DNA of 64,000 bases, taken from NCBI GenBank assembly GCA_037127315.1, contig JBBBDQ010000192.1, positions 5,019,501 to 5,083,500 on the forward strand. Direction: 5' to 3'. This stretch comes from Ascarosepion bandense. Its lineage: Eukaryota > Mollusca > Cephalopoda > Sepiida > Sepiidae. Below the pieces are notes generated by a model. That model was not told where the DNA came from, ran no database searches, and saw nothing but the letters and a program-made list of their open reading frames with translations. The number at the start of each line of letters is the position of its first letter. Position 1 is the stretch's first letter. Below, in pieces: positions 60,401 through 63,384 of the stretch. The translations under genes and the position numbers were made by a program.

Positions 60401-61866
60401 CGCATGGTGTTGGTCAAAGGTCATTTACTCGATGTCAGTTTAGAAACTGGGGCGCGGTTACTGCCTATGATCATATGGTCGTGCATCGAGGCGTCTACGT
60501 GTATGGACAGAGTCGAGAAAGGAAACGAACATTGAAAGTTACAGAAACTTAAAAAAAAAAAAAAAAAAAAAAAAAAGAACATTATGAAATTCCACAATGG
60601 ACACGAACATTGTTGGGTTGCCGATGTAGGCTCCCCCATATATTTTTTTTTTTGTTGTTTTGTTTGTTTCGGCGTGCACATGTTTTGTACAATTGTCGGG
60701 CTTGTGTGGCATGGGGGTGTGTGTGAGGGTGTTGCGCTTAAAATGTTCTTAGGTGAACATTTTGGAAAATGGGAGGGCGAGGAGTGTAATATAACAATCT
60801 GGCCCCACCCGAGGAAGTGATGCAAGCGATGGTGTTTCCCGTCGGTGGAGGGGTCGGCGAGCGGCAGGGTGGGTGTTTGTGAAATACATCCTGTCGAGGC
60901 CGGAGTGGATGTCGTTTGACCTTATTTCCGACAGCGGCGGAAATGACTACGGAGACAAACAGAACAGGTGTCTCTGGCAATTACGTGGGCATTGTGTGGG
61001 CGAGGCAGGACCGGAAGGAAAGTCCCGGTTCTAGAAGACTATATAAAGACCTCGACACACGGATTCGCCAGCAGATAACGGCCAGTGGAAGCAGAGAAAC
61101 ACCACAGGCAAGACTACACTCCCGTCGGCCCATTCTATGTGCGCTCTCACTCTCCTGTTCTCTATTCCACACGGTTCGTCGTCATTAATAAAAATATAAC
61201 CTTATATTTTTATATATGCGTGTTTGTTGTTTTGTCGTCGTACGGCGATATATAACATATAATCATTAAACTGAAAGTCCATCTACTTGTATCAGGACAA
61301 TCAATAGGTTTCATCTTCCAGAAAAAACGTACAAGCTGTAATTTTGAAAATTTGCAAAGAAAATCAGTAGATCATTAAAAATTCTATTGACTAATACAGA
61401 GCAATGTATAGTTAATAAAAGAGTGAAGAACTTTTCTTCTACATTGTTCATTAGACATCCACAAGCCAGTAGTAGAATGAAAAACCTTAAGATTGCTATA
61501 TTAGAGACCATTTTCAGGGACTCTCAGAAGTAGTTAAAGGATCAGCTTAATTAGCTTCTAATATAGCAAACCTTTTTATTCCTATCCCCACCTCTAGTCA
61601 GATCTTTTAAAAGTTTTTTTTGCTTATATTATCCTTATCAAAAAAACATAAAATTCTGATCCTTAAAACAGTGCATCTATAGAAACATGAATTGTTTTTA
61701 AGAACATCATAAAGATTATCTTTAATCGAATTATTTCAGAGAACAGTGTTGAGATACCCACAAGTTCTTTTAGCTGAGACTCGTATTCCTTGTCGTCTGA
61801 CAAAAGTTTCTTCATGTCACTTTTCTCACTGTTCAATTTGGAAACCCTTTTCTCTGCTTCAGCCAA
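11223..61866 (-). CDS. CIT: Citron Rho-interacting kinase, C-terminal 882 residues in 17 exons (gene continues right of the window)
   Basis: Citron is a Rho effector of the cleavage furrow and midbody, required for the end of cytokinesis. Its usual order is kinase, long coiled coil, C1, PH, CNH. The window shows the last part in that order: coiled coil (61866-52345), linker plus C1 (44137-42468), PH (42468-31569), CNH (29815-23693) and a Ser-rich tail (11427-11223). Recognition rests on citron-type motifs: HHNIPHRF and ATKCAVC in C1, TTCWPG at the end of the PH core, [19 protein letters not shown] and DPYLFVT in CNH. Exons: 61866-61762, 54264-54124, 53634-53524, 52519-52345, 44137-43814, 42663-42468, 40795-40556, 31668-31569, 29815-29735, 29244-29091, 27942-27710, 27464-27353, 27187-27068, 26803-26723, 24176-24095, 23881-23693, 11427-11223. 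All phases join and the total is 2649 nt. Missed small exons in the long introns cannot be excluded. MRCK and ROCK kinases share the layout but not these motifs. Confidence 0.93.
14117..14176. repeat. (AT)n-(CATA)n-(CA)n microsatellite
   Basis: A TA run passing into CATA and CA units, just left of the SINE fragment. Confidence 0.95.
14165..14278 (+). repeat. SINE fragment (same family as 30372-30515)
   Basis: Shares TTTCGATCCTGGCCAGAAGC, TGATGAGCTGTGATACCGTG, AAACAGGCTTGT and ATGTGGATGACTAA with the minus strand of 30372-30515, between two AT microsatellites. Only the right part of the unit is present. Confidence 0.65.
14277..14314. repeat. (AT)n microsatellite at the end of the SINE fragment
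   Basis: A pure AT run directly after GACTAATATA, which may be the expanded tail of the SINE. Confidence 0.95.
16548..16587. repeat. (AT)n-(CA)n microsatellite
   Basis: A TA run followed by a short ACACACA. Confidence 0.95.
16900..17600 (-). mobile_element. Penelope-like element relic with GIY-YIG endonuclease
   Basis: On the minus strand: KFPKI..., [52 protein letters not shown]. The GIY...YIG pair and the following Arg mark a GIY-YIG nuclease, here in its Penelope-like context. The upstream part (17250-17590) resembles the C-terminal side of the reverse transcriptase, with many stops. Confidence 0.75.
17690..18300 (-). mobile_element. Mariner transposase relic
   Basis: On the minus strand: [36 protein letters not shown] (a frame variant of the AKPVKTYLE segment), PPAIFI...PVQF, then [28 protein letters not shown] and ARKMGKC. 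The order and spacing are those of the mariner catalytic half. Stops and shifts are frequent. Confidence 0.8.
18683..18932. mobile_element. Fold-back (long inverted repeat) element
   Basis: Two arms of about 90 bases (18683-18776 and 18842-18932) are inverted copies at about 90% identity around a 65-base centre. An (AT)n run follows the right arm. A related single arm occurs at 62585-62685. No coding capacity, so a non-autonomous element. Confidence 0.85.
19140..19735 (+). mobile_element. Penelope-like element relic, 3' part with GIY-YIG domain
   Basis: On the plus strand: [58 protein letters not shown]. The nuclease core has the VYQY...YVG pair. After the frame comes CAAAATTCCTGGCACCTGAA, a terminal motif also seen at the ends of the blocks near 36100, 37420 and 43020. 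Confidence 0.8.
20100..21560. repeat. Unclassified block, less A/T-rich than the flanks
   Basis: Base composition changes clearly here (for example 20200-20300 and 21160-21460), with a (CA)n-(CT)n repeat at 20935-20977. Short frames show no family I recognise. It resembles the non-coding parts of a retroelement, but I found no terminal repeats or polymerase motifs. Confidence 0.35.
20935..20977. repeat. (CA)n-(CT)n microsatellite
   Basis: A run of about 15 CA units passing into CT units. Confidence 0.96.
21725..21764. repeat. (AT)n microsatellite
   Basis: Twenty AT units. Confidence 0.97.
22030..22490 (+). mobile_element. Tc1/mariner transposase relic
   Basis: Plus-strand pieces: [23 protein letters not shown], then [51 protein letters not shown]. 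The second half mirrors the SSPDLNPLDYY ... ACGRF ... GGFIE pattern of mariner-type C-termini. Several stops. Confidence 0.65.
22563..22584. repeat. (AT)n microsatellite
   Basis: Eleven AT units after the mariner-type relic. Confidence 0.95.
23030..23470 (+). mobile_element. Tc1-like transposase relic
   Basis: Plus-strand pieces: [20 protein letters not shown], then after shifts [34 protein letters not shown]. They follow the order VMxWG...FQQDNAP...HLWD...W of Tc1-type transposases, in which the FQQD Asp is catalytic. Badly frameshifted. Confidence 0.7.
23551..23561. repeat. Poly-G run after poly-A
   Basis: Eleven G directly after nine A, a pure purine tract unusual in this background. Confidence 0.9.
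23693..23881 (-). CDS. CIT: CIT exon: last CNH strands
   Basis: One base + 62 codons + two bases. [18 protein letters not shown] and [18 protein letters not shown] match the end of the CNH propeller (vertebrate NPRYLGPAIS). An acidic stretch follows, [17 protein letters not shown]. The acceptor is CTTCTTCAG and the donor GTAAGA. A 12.3 kb intron follows. Confidence 0.92.
24095..24176 (-). CDS. CIT: CIT exon: CNH domain, DPYLFVT motif
   Basis: Two bases + 26 codons + two bases: [20 protein letters not shown], then MNRNAI. It matches the vertebrate YREPYLFVTHFNSLEVIEI. The acceptor is TTTCAAAG and the donor GTAGGT. It has no ATG-started open frame of its own and was found by its motif and phase. 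Confidence 0.92.
24490..26060 (-). mobile_element. Penelope-like element relic, reverse transcriptase region
   Basis: Minus-strand pieces in order: [82 protein letters not shown] (the YVDD-type catalytic box, here degraded to YIGD), [10 protein letters not shown] and [17 protein letters not shown]. These are characteristic of Penelope-like reverse transcriptases. Stops are frequent. It occupies most of the CIT intron 24177-26722. Confidence 0.85.
26385..26635 (+). mobile_element. 5'-truncated LINE copy (3' end)
   Basis: Contains [20 protein letters not shown] from the end of a LINE reverse-transcriptase protein. It ends with the family tail TTAGTGGCTTTACTATCTTG, CTTGGGGTGA. The same tail occurs at 32640-32690, 32895-32973 and 47220-47285. 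Confidence 0.8.
26668..26690. repeat. Poly-A run
   Basis: About 22 A immediately beyond the LINE 3' end, possibly its expanded tail. Confidence 0.8.
26723..26803 (-). CDS. CIT: CIT exon: CNH domain, EFGVFVDS motif
   Basis: Two bases + 26 codons + one base: [19 protein letters not shown], then SGLPLAF. This is one of the most conserved citron CNH stretches (vertebrate FGVFVDSYGRRSR, WSRLPLAF). The acceptor is CTTTTCAG and the donor GTGAAT. Confidence 0.94.
27068..27187 (-). CDS. CIT: CIT exon: CNH domain
   Basis: Two bases + 39 codons + one base: [19 protein letters not shown], then PQEFLLCFN. The end joins to the next exon as CFNEFGVFVD, against the vertebrate CFHEFGVFVD. The acceptor is ATTTCAG and the donor GTCAGT. 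Confidence 0.93.
27353..27464 (-). CDS. CIT: CIT exon: CNH domain, EPCSC motif
   Basis: Thirty-seven codons plus one base, reading [32 protein letters not shown] and HPMLK. It aligns with the vertebrate [21 protein letters not shown]. The acceptor is TTTCCAG and the donor GTAATC. Confidence 0.93.
27710..27942 (-). CDS. CIT: CIT exon: CNH domain middle
   Basis: Two bases + 77 codons, phase 0 at the end. It begins [19 protein letters not shown], has the propeller pattern [18 protein letters not shown], and ends with [18 protein letters not shown], matching the vertebrate KVVILRYNENLSKYCIRK. The acceptor is TGTGCAG and the donor GTAAAG. Confidence 0.93.
28810..28841. repeat. (AT)n microsatellite
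   Basis: Sixteen AT units in the CIT intron between exons 27710-27942 and 29091-29244. Confidence 0.97.
29091..29244 (-). CDS. CIT: CIT exon: CNH domain, GEEGLY motif
   Basis: Fifty-one codons plus one base: [15 protein letters not shown], then [14 protein letters not shown] and LVVLLVG. GTEEGLY and PGIGAVFQI occupy the same positions in vertebrate citron. CNH domains form a beta-propeller that binds small GTPases or other partners. The acceptor is TTTTTTCAG and the donor GTGAGT. Confidence 0.93.
29735..29815 (-). CDS. CIT: CIT exon: PH-CNH linker and first CNH strand
   Basis: Twenty-seven codons, phase 0 at both ends: [20 protein letters not shown] followed by SLLLNKQ. It corresponds to the vertebrate [20 protein letters not shown] segment just before the CNH domain. 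The acceptor is CTTTCAG and the donor GTAATT. Confidence 0.9.
30372..30515 (-). repeat. tRNA-derived SINE
   Basis: On the minus strand a polymerase III-like A box (TTAGCTTAGAGGTAGAATCG) and B box (GGGTTTCAATCCTGG) are about 20 bases apart, followed by TGATGAGCTGTGATACAGCG and ATGACTAAAATAT. The right half matches 14165-14278. Confidence 0.7.
31569..31668 (-). CDS. CIT: CIT exon: end of PH domain (C-terminal helix)
   Basis: One base + 33 codons: [23 protein letters not shown] followed by a Lys/Asn-rich linker ([10 protein letters not shown]). The Trp in DKQQW is the nearly invariant Trp of the PH C-terminal helix. Vertebrate citron has DKQRWVTALESVV here. The acceptor is TTTTGCAG and the donor GTAAGT. 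Confidence 0.92.
31945..32690 (+). mobile_element. LINE (non-LTR retrotransposon) 3' end with reverse-transcriptase C-terminus
   Basis: Frame 31951-32180 reads [55 protein letters not shown]. After a frame change the region 32186-32503 reads [53 protein letters not shown] and stops. This is the end of a LINE polyprotein of the CR1/Jockey-like type (clade not resolved). The 3'UTR ends CTTGCTTGGGGTGAAATGATT and poly-A. It is better preserved and richer in G/C than the other copies. It is antisense to CIT, in the PH-domain intron. Confidence 0.88.
32895..32973 (+). mobile_element. Second LINE 3' tail of the same family
   Basis: TACGTAGCCCCCTGCGCATC ... CTTGCTTGGGGTGGTATGAT and an A run repeat the end of the copy just upstream (32630-32690). 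It is a short, 5'-truncated insertion or a duplication. Confidence 0.75.
33538..33580. repeat. Perfect short inverted repeat (19-base arms)
   Basis: ATTTATGGTTTTGGGTAGT (33538-33556) is repeated inverted at 33562-33580 around a 5-base loop (CAATA). Confidence 0.9.
35465..35512. repeat. Perfect short inverted repeat (18-base arms)
   Basis: AGGCAGGATTCAATTACT (35465-35482) is repeated inverted at 35495-35512 with a 12-base loop. Confidence 0.9.
36000..37505. mobile_element. Composite element flanked by long inverted Penelope-type ends
   Basis: The left flank (about 36000-36190: TGTCTATATTTCTGAGATGA, GTATTTACATTATTCAGACA, CCTTCTTCAGGTGCTAAGAG, TTATTACAATCACTGGGATA) is repeated inverted at about 37340-37505. 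CTTCTTCAGGTGC is the complement of the terminal GCACCTGAAGAAG seen after Penelope-like frames. The 1.15 kb interior has higher G/C patches (36180-36300, 36640-36800), an internal echo of a GGTCGCTCA motif (36256 and 37234), and no recognisable protein. Confidence 0.65.
37506..40555. other. CIT intron segment, no gene seen
   Basis: Strongly A/T-rich, with short frames only. A G run of ten lies at 37615-37624. No supported repeat family or exon. Confidence 0.55.
40556..40795 (-). CDS. CIT: CIT exon: core of the PH domain
   Basis: One base + 79 codons + two bases. It encodes [19 protein letters not shown], an acidic loop, [29 protein letters not shown] and TTCWPG. These follow the PH strand order and match citron's WDRKY, FELC, YILKME and TTCWPG positions. 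The acceptor is TTAACAG and the donor GTAAGT. An 8.9 kb intron full of repeats separates it from the end of the PH domain. Confidence 0.94.
41822..41910. repeat. Perfect palindrome, 44-base arms with a 1-base centre
   Basis: The arm 41822-41865 (starting TCTCACTACAGCAATCTTGA) is followed by one G and then its exact reverse complement at 41867-41910. No mismatch was found when I wrote out both arms. It lies in the CIT intron between the PH and C1 exons. Confidence 0.95.
42468..42663 (-). CDS. CIT: CIT exon: C-terminal half of C1 and start of PH domain
   Basis: Two bases + 64 codons + two bases. It completes the C1 zinc site with C-X2-C-X4-H-X2-C-X7-C: the second cysteine pair, then CHIVCHPKC and the last Cys of PASCG. 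All eight C1 zinc ligands are therefore intact across the intron. [11 protein letters not shown] matches the vertebrate LPAEYATHFTEAF. The exon ends WLKIL, the first PH strand. The acceptor CTATAG is followed by AGTGTC; the start after the first AG is fixed by phase. The donor is GTAATA. Confidence 0.94.
43005..43580. mobile_element. Shorter composite with inverted Penelope-type ends
   Basis: The left end CTCCAGCCTTCTTCAGGTGT, then TTTGAACCAAACCCTTTATT, resembles 36105-36135. The right end GATGTAAATAGTTACAATGC, TTCATCTCAGAAATATAGAC is the inverse of 36000-36050. The interior is degraded. Same family as 36000-37505. Confidence 0.6.
43814..44137 (-). CDS. CIT: CIT exon: Ser/Thr/Pro-rich linker and N-terminal half of the C1 domain
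   Basis: Two bases + 107 codons + one base. Residues 1-70 are a low-complexity Ser/Ala/Pro/Lys linker ([32 protein letters not shown]), a likely phosphorylated disordered segment. Then comes the C1 start, MHHNIPHRF...TRATKCAVC...QASKCE. The first zinc ligands are present with H-X12-C-X2-C spacing. The acceptor is GTCTTAG at 44138-44139 and the donor GTAAGC. Citron C1 domains are generally treated as atypical, not diacylglycerol-responsive; that is family knowledge, not visible here. Confidence 0.92.
44138..46625. other. CIT intron segment, no gene seen
   Basis: A/T-rich, with homopolymer runs and no supported exon or repeat family. Confidence 0.5.
46630..47305 (+). mobile_element. Older LINE copy of the same family
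   Basis: Degraded plus-strand protein: [60 protein letters not shown]. It ends with the tail CTTAGTAGCTTTACTGCCTT, GTTTGGGATGAATAAGATAA. It parallels 31945-32690 with many more substitutions and stops. Confidence 0.85.
48347..48381 (-). CDS. CIT: Candidate alternative last exon of CIT (short isoform without C1/PH/CNH)
   Basis: Seen: a very strong acceptor on the minus strand, a pyrimidine tract of about 35 bases (48386-48418) ending TTCTAG, followed by 35 nt reading CT + [10 protein letters not shown] + TAG. Joined to the G left by the exon ending at 52345, the frame reads ...[20 protein letters not shown], which keeps the coiled-coil character. The following 150 bases are visibly richer in G/C than the flanking intron, as a 3'UTR or conserved element might be. 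No clear polyadenylation signal lies nearby; an AATAAA (minus) at 47707-47702 is about 640 bases on. Phase agreement alone has a one-in-three chance of being coincidence. Confidence 0.4.
48382..48420 (-). promoter_or_regulatory. Strong polypyrimidine tract and 3' splice site for the candidate alternative exon
   Basis: On the minus strand this is an almost uninterrupted T/C run ending in TAG immediately before 48381. It is at least as strong as the tracts before the assigned CIT exons. A-rich plus-strand runs are common in this window, so the tract alone is not proof. Confidence 0.4.
48421..52344. other. CIT intron segment, no gene seen
   Basis: A/T-rich with A runs at 50619-50642 and 51415-51440. 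Minus-strand frames at 50708-51086 have a less skewed codon texture and could be an old transposon protein, but I recognise no motif. Confidence 0.45.
52345..52519 (-). CDS. CIT: CIT exon: basic [10 protein letters not shown] motif and last coiled-coil segment
   Basis: Fifty-eight codons plus one base (G). It starts [13 protein letters not shown], comparable to the basic GLFSRRKED segment after the Lys run in vertebrate citron, then has an amphipathic coil ([20 protein letters not shown]) ending KLAAE. The acceptor is CTTTAG after a pyrimidine-rich tract; the donor is GTGAGT. The phase-1 end is compatible both with the C1 exon at 44137 and with the short candidate last exon at 48381. Confidence 0.92.
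52640..52666. repeat. Short perfect hairpin
   Basis: TGCACCATCATT (52640-52651) and its inverse at 52655-52666 around a GTA loop, in the CIT intron between coiled-coil exons. Confidence 0.85.
52790..53130 (+). repeat. tRNA-derived SINE-like element
   Basis: A GGCCCGGTGAAGTAATGGAT A-box-like segment is followed by a B box (GAGTTCGAATTCC), a long tail region and ACTCTGGGGAGTCATGAGAC. The arrangement is that of a tRNA-derived SINE. It is a different family from 30372-30515, and the body right of 52930 is unassigned. Confidence 0.6.
53524..53634 (-). CDS. CIT: CIT coiled-coil exon ending in a Lys run
   Basis: Thirty-seven codons, phase 0 at both ends, containing [15 protein letters not shown] and ending in four lysines. 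It resembles the vertebrate citron stretch QQTKLIDFLQAK followed by KKKK, a specific match that fixes the gene identity and the reading frame. The acceptor is TTGTAG and the donor GTAATT. Confidence 0.92.
54124..54264 (-). CDS. CIT: CIT coiled-coil exon
   Basis: Forty-seven codons, phase 0 at both ends, from [17 protein letters not shown] to [11 protein letters not shown]. The composition is coiled-coil. A long pyrimidine tract and CATCAG precede it, and GTAAGT follows. The 7.5 kb intron on its upstream side holds the Gypsy element; without it the intron would be about 740 bp. Confidence 0.88.
54501..54973 (+). repeat. 5' LTR of the Gypsy element
   Basis: Begins TGTAATATAACA and ends ATATATAACA. 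It is G/C-rich compared with the host intron. It holds a TATATAAA box at 54756-54763 and AATAAA at 54903-54908, in the promoter-then-polyadenylation order expected for U3 and R/U5. Confidence 0.95.
54983..54999 (+). promoter_or_regulatory. Primer-binding site of the Gypsy element
   Basis: TGGTGCCCAGTGACTTG starts nine bases after the 5' LTR. It begins with TGG, the complement of a tRNA 3' CCA. I could not assign the tRNA. Confidence 0.7.
55198..55220 (+). repeat. 23-base A run in the Gypsy leader, at the start of gag
   Basis: A perfect A homopolymer precedes the gag frame. The frame is open up to this run and the first in-frame ATG is only at 55381, inside the conserved region. The true start codon has therefore probably been put out of frame by expansion of this run. 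Confidence 0.7.
55267..56136 (+). CDS. gag: Gypsy gag (capsid and nucleocapsid)
   Basis: An open frame of about 290 codons that stays open upstream to the A run at 55220. The first half has a retrotransposon capsid pattern ([41 protein letters not shown]). The second half is basic and ends with one CCHC zinc knuckle, [14 protein letters not shown], at codons 251-264 counted from 55267. It packages element RNA. The start codon is unclear: 55267 is a TTG and the first ATG is at 55381. It stops with TAG at 56134-56136, just before the protease frame. Confidence 0.88.
   Translation: MRNVACSVSNTLRGESFLKNIQLLACKEDGGYSAWLEDMERYFKVVRVAEEDKCQAALLTTRGAVGHYVDRLISNNPQLTWKELKTSLKEYYGLVLDPDARLVELVNMKQGRTEGVQDYMQRVVRLAEGAYVGVDGRNEVVIKQVLGFFIKGLRDREIKMAVMKDEPQTLEAAYQKALSELRWKIRLDANSEYEEEPMEICHSRRRVPIEAVSPAESNTNNNRNKNNRKVGNRGTKYKTRERERNGSVVRCWNCGKEGHIAKFCRRAPGNGRGPFVRRPTNGTRRYQRT
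56147..56356 (+). pseudogene. pro: Gypsy protease, N-terminal part, in a shifted frame
   Basis: This frame (offset +1 from gag) carries the aspartic protease active site [13 protein letters not shown] at 56195-56233. After about 56250 the similarity moves to the frame of the main pol reading frame, where the rest of the protease ([13 protein letters not shown], then VILGRDWL) is found. The break is near the A run at 56249-56253. A lone 1-base insertion or 2-base deletion would explain it; a programmed shift at this point would be unusual. The first codon shown is GTG; a stop lies at 56141-56143. Confidence 0.8.
56254..60045 (+). CDS. pol: Gypsy pol: protease C-terminus, reverse transcriptase, RNase H, integrase, GPY/F module
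   Basis: About 1263 codons in the same frame as gag. Order: protease end with ILGRDWL (codons 54-60); reverse transcriptase with [21 protein letters not shown] and the catalytic YLDD (codons 400-403); RNase H from YTDAS (547) to [11 protein letters not shown]; integrase zinc finger H-X4-H (from codon 792) with CIPC; integrase core with Asp 861, Asp 921 and Glu 957, the last pair 35 residues apart; then a GPY/F-type module near codon 1100 (GPVSYRIRD) and an acidic tail. It copies element RNA to DNA and integrates it. The frame from 56254 is intact, but its first codon is TTG and the protease active site is in another frame upstream. Confidence 0.93.
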   Translation: MRLGLELQKRDIKLRTANGSPLYVEGLCRLQVQIGSKSIPHDFLVVKNLNRNVILGRDWLMQNGVRMYFDLGALKIGEEYVALEEDVHISSIVRLAQKVTLRPQHLHACLGLTRLRNGRGKEYEIEQLSSGYVSNLCGISVANAVVKMPKSRKFQLLIMNNTNQTITLRRGCPLAKLERAGDITEITMPDKQNNKSPDVDLEQVHVPEEFKPEINKLLKRNRDMFVSDDKNLGRTDTVEMRIDTGTHEPIRKRPYRTPLKQRKTMDSAIDEMMQAGVIERSNSPWGFPVVLVEKKDGGKRFCVDFRALNKITKKYARPLPVIDGILASLGSARYFSKLDLKSGYWQVKLHDDDKEKSAFTCHKGLLHFNVMPFGLANAPGIFQELMSVVLQGQEDFALAYLDDILIFSNTVEDHLKHIDTVLSSLRKHNLKLKPAKCEFFKKETQYLVFKISEEGIQPDLNKVKAIKSVSTPTTVRHVRAFIGMTSYYRHFIRNFSDIAEQLVNLTRKYARFQWDDACQTAFDTLKTKLVEMITLAYPNPNKAYRLYTDASDQSIGACLSQVVYDKENRKDVEKPIYLLSHKLSDTQTRWSTIEKEAYAIHYALQKLNHDLHGATFTIYTDHRPLEHLLNSPIQNKKIQTWALSMSGYNCSIQYLKGKDNVCADLLSRAVDVNEDHIASPVDIDDRNYLVSVINSNLMEPEELAAHKNVGNSSEAPERPTLKGIDIIREQESDKNILDLKIRLRNGRATKAEQKRYIVMDEVVYYLSQPDDEPLIRLYVPSHLRKMVLVQYHDDSGHMGVDKTFHSIKQKYFWPCLLREINDFVGKCIPCQTRNLKKQQPHPPPIQECDFPPFPFAKVALDVSGPYPKTHSGNQYIVTFIDMYSGWPEAFAVPNKKAETVVHLLVDEIFPRFGTPLQLLTDNGPENVNRVMKKTLEDLNIHHVTTSFYHPQSNGKVERFHRTMHDVLAKKIGNNEQSWDIYINQMLAAIRFHVSETTKFSLYYLLYNRDVILPLDNILRPRRIYYGDEHHQIALQEMHRSFTLVRNNIRKARRAAIDKSRGKTKNTTFEVGDLVYYKNHQKKGKLDVRWRPYYVIVEKTGPVSYRIRDQLTGSVIKTHAEHLRAASIDEWKIPTSDRPLRKIVLAAPGESSDSDDESGAEQTDFPVHKNRHQRVESDDESDVPLMERRIMTRRKMANKNVSTIDSDDRIGGINNVSSTFEDDCSKCETSVGAKSTDRPADSTVDRNKKKEQLKSLVDLLADML
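60046..60784 (+). other. Non-coding 3' region of the Gypsy element
   Basis: A stretch of 739 bases between the pol stop and the 3' LTR. It has no convincing coding sequence. It contains a 26-base A run (60551-60576) and ends in the polypurine tract. No envelope-like frame is seen. Confidence 0.8.
60764..60784 (+). promoter_or_regulatory. Polypurine tract before the 3' LTR
   Basis: A purine-rich run (GGAAAATGGGAGGGCGAGGAG) with only two pyrimidines ends exactly where the 3' LTR starts, the expected plus-strand priming site. Confidence 0.75.
60785..61257 (+). repeat. 3' LTR of the Gypsy element
   Basis: Same length as the 5' copy, at a constant offset of 6284 bases. I counted eight substitutions (five transitions, three transversions) and no indels. 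The TATA box is at 61040-61047 and AATAAA at 61187-61192. Confidence 0.95.
61762..61866 (-). CDS. CIT: CIT coiled-coil exon (most upstream exon in window)
   Basis: Thirty-five codons, phase 0 at both ends, beginning [11 protein letters not shown] and ending ESQLKEL. The heptad-like spacing of Leu/Val and the high Glu/Lys content indicate coiled coil. The acceptor is a CTTCAG on the minus strand. The donor reads GTGGGT; a second GT four bases downstream would break the phase with the next exon, so I chose the first. The next upstream exon is outside the window. Confidence 0.85.
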
Positions 61867-62417
61867 CTGAAGAATAGAAACAAGAACATTCCTATAACAA
61901 CAAAATATAAAAAGTTACACGTTAATTTCTATCATAGTTGATTTATTGTGGCTACAGTAGACAGAATGCACAAACTTTGAACAGAAGAAAGAATATAAAA
62001 AACGGTATGTGATTTTGTAAAGCTCAAAATTGTTAAAAGAATTCAATGTGTATAGTAACTGCTTGTATATGATTTTCTACAACAAGTTTAAGGTGGTTTA
62101 ACTTAAAAAAAAAAATGAATCAAATAATTTTCAAAAGAATGTTTTTTTTTAAATTTTTTAAATAAGTAATTTCTTAAAGCAGCACAACACTTTGTTAACA
62201 AACTATATGTTGTTACTTTAGCCAAATTGTTATATTGAAGAAAAAAATCAGTCAGATATAGTTTATTTTTTGCTTATTATTTGCCAGACATACTCATTAA
62301 GTATTTTGTAAATGGGAAAGCAGTCAAAAAACATTTAATAATGTAACCAACATGCACAAAGATCAGTTGGGTTTAAGAACTAAATTGGAATTTAAACAAA
62401 ATCCCAAATCAAACTTT

Positions 62418-62458
<41 letters not shown>

Positions 62459-62580
62459 GTGTGTGAGACAAGAAGAAAAACTGTACTTTGCCAACATGTT
62501 TCGTCCTCTGAGGGACTTTAATAACTGTGTACTGGTTTAATTTAATTATGACCCAAAACTTATTAACAATATATATATGT
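61867..62580. other. CIT intron segment upstream of the last visible exon
   Basis: A/T-rich with an (AT)n-(GT)n microsatellite at 62418-62465. No exon-like sequence seen. Confidence 0.55.
62418..62465. repeat. (AT)n-(GT)n microsatellite
   Basis: A TA run followed by GT units. Confidence 0.96.
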
Positions 62581-62584
62581 GAAA

Positions 62585-62725
62585 TAAAATTCGATGTTCA
62601 AAAATGTTGAATGATCATTTCAACACGAAATCCCTAAGAGAGATTTCACATCTCATCGCCAACTACCACATTTCAAAATGAAATAAAAAAGAAACAAAAA
62701 ATTGAAGGTTAAGAATTTTCGTCAT
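62585..62725. mobile_element. Single arm of the fold-back family
   Basis: Matches the left arm of 18683-18932 (GATGTTCAAAAATGTTGAAT, GATCATTTCAACACGAAATC, CTAAGAGAGATTTCACATCT), then part of the centre in inverted order. It shows that the fold-back unit is a dispersed family. Confidence 0.8.
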
Positions 62726-63384
62726 AAAAAAAAAAAATCAGTTAACAATCAATGTCTATTTTTAGATTTTAGACAATTTACTTTTAGATAGAGTTGTAAG
62801 TGAAAAAATGTGAAAATTTAGCTTAGTCTAGCTTTACAAAGGGAAAGGGGTTAATGGATGGAATAAGAAAAAAAGAAAAAATTTCCATATTTTAGAAACG
62901 CTCGATACGTGTCAAACAAAACTAGCGTTTATAAATGGGCTAAAGTATTAGCAAAAAGATTTTTAGAAAAAACATTTAGGGGAAAAAAGCTGATATATGA
63001 TTTAATTAAATTTAATTAATCTAATTAATGATAAATCTAGATTTAAATAAAATAAAATAAAAATAAAATAAATTTAATTTTTAAAAAAATTTTTTCTAAA
63101 AATTAATTTTTTAAAATTTTTATAATAATATAAAAATAAAAAATTAATGTTGTGAAAAAGATATATATACTTGCAGAAGAAATCAGGGGTTAAATTAGTA
63201 AAAGTATTCTTATTTTATAAAGGTAGATATTCAAAGGAGACAGGAAGAGAAAGGTAGAGGGGTTAAAATTACTATTTAAAAATTAAAATTTATTAAAAAC
63301 AATTTATATTTACTCTCCTAAAAACTAAAATTAGAATTTAAAATTTAAATGTTCACAAATTTCGCTCTATGACGGCACTTACTA
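62726..63384. other. Very A/T-rich segment, nothing seen
   Basis: Dominated by AAAT/ATTT combinations, especially 63000-63140. No feature supported. Confidence 0.5.

Larger units (their letters stand above)
54501..61257 (+). mobile_element. Ty3/Gypsy LTR retrotransposon, nearly complete, antisense within a CIT intron
   Basis: A 6757-bp element with two 473-bp LTRs, primer-binding site, gag, protease/RT/RNase H/integrase and a polypurine tract, in Gypsy order (integrase last). It lies between CIT exons 54124-54264 and 61762-61866, in the opposite orientation. With TG...CA termini the flanking four bases are TATG (54497-54500) and TATA (61258-61261), one mismatch. Shifting both edges one base left gives a perfect ATAT duplication (54496-54499, 61257-61260). 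The LTRs differ at 8 positions (98.3% identity), so insertion is recent relative to every other element here. At least one frame break in the protease suggests this copy is not autonomous. Confidence 0.95.

Noticed and set aside
61258..61261. Perfect target duplication with TG...CA LTR ends
   Set aside because: With those ends the flanks are TATG and TATA; a perfect ATAT appears only if the edges shift by one base, so the exact boundary is left open.
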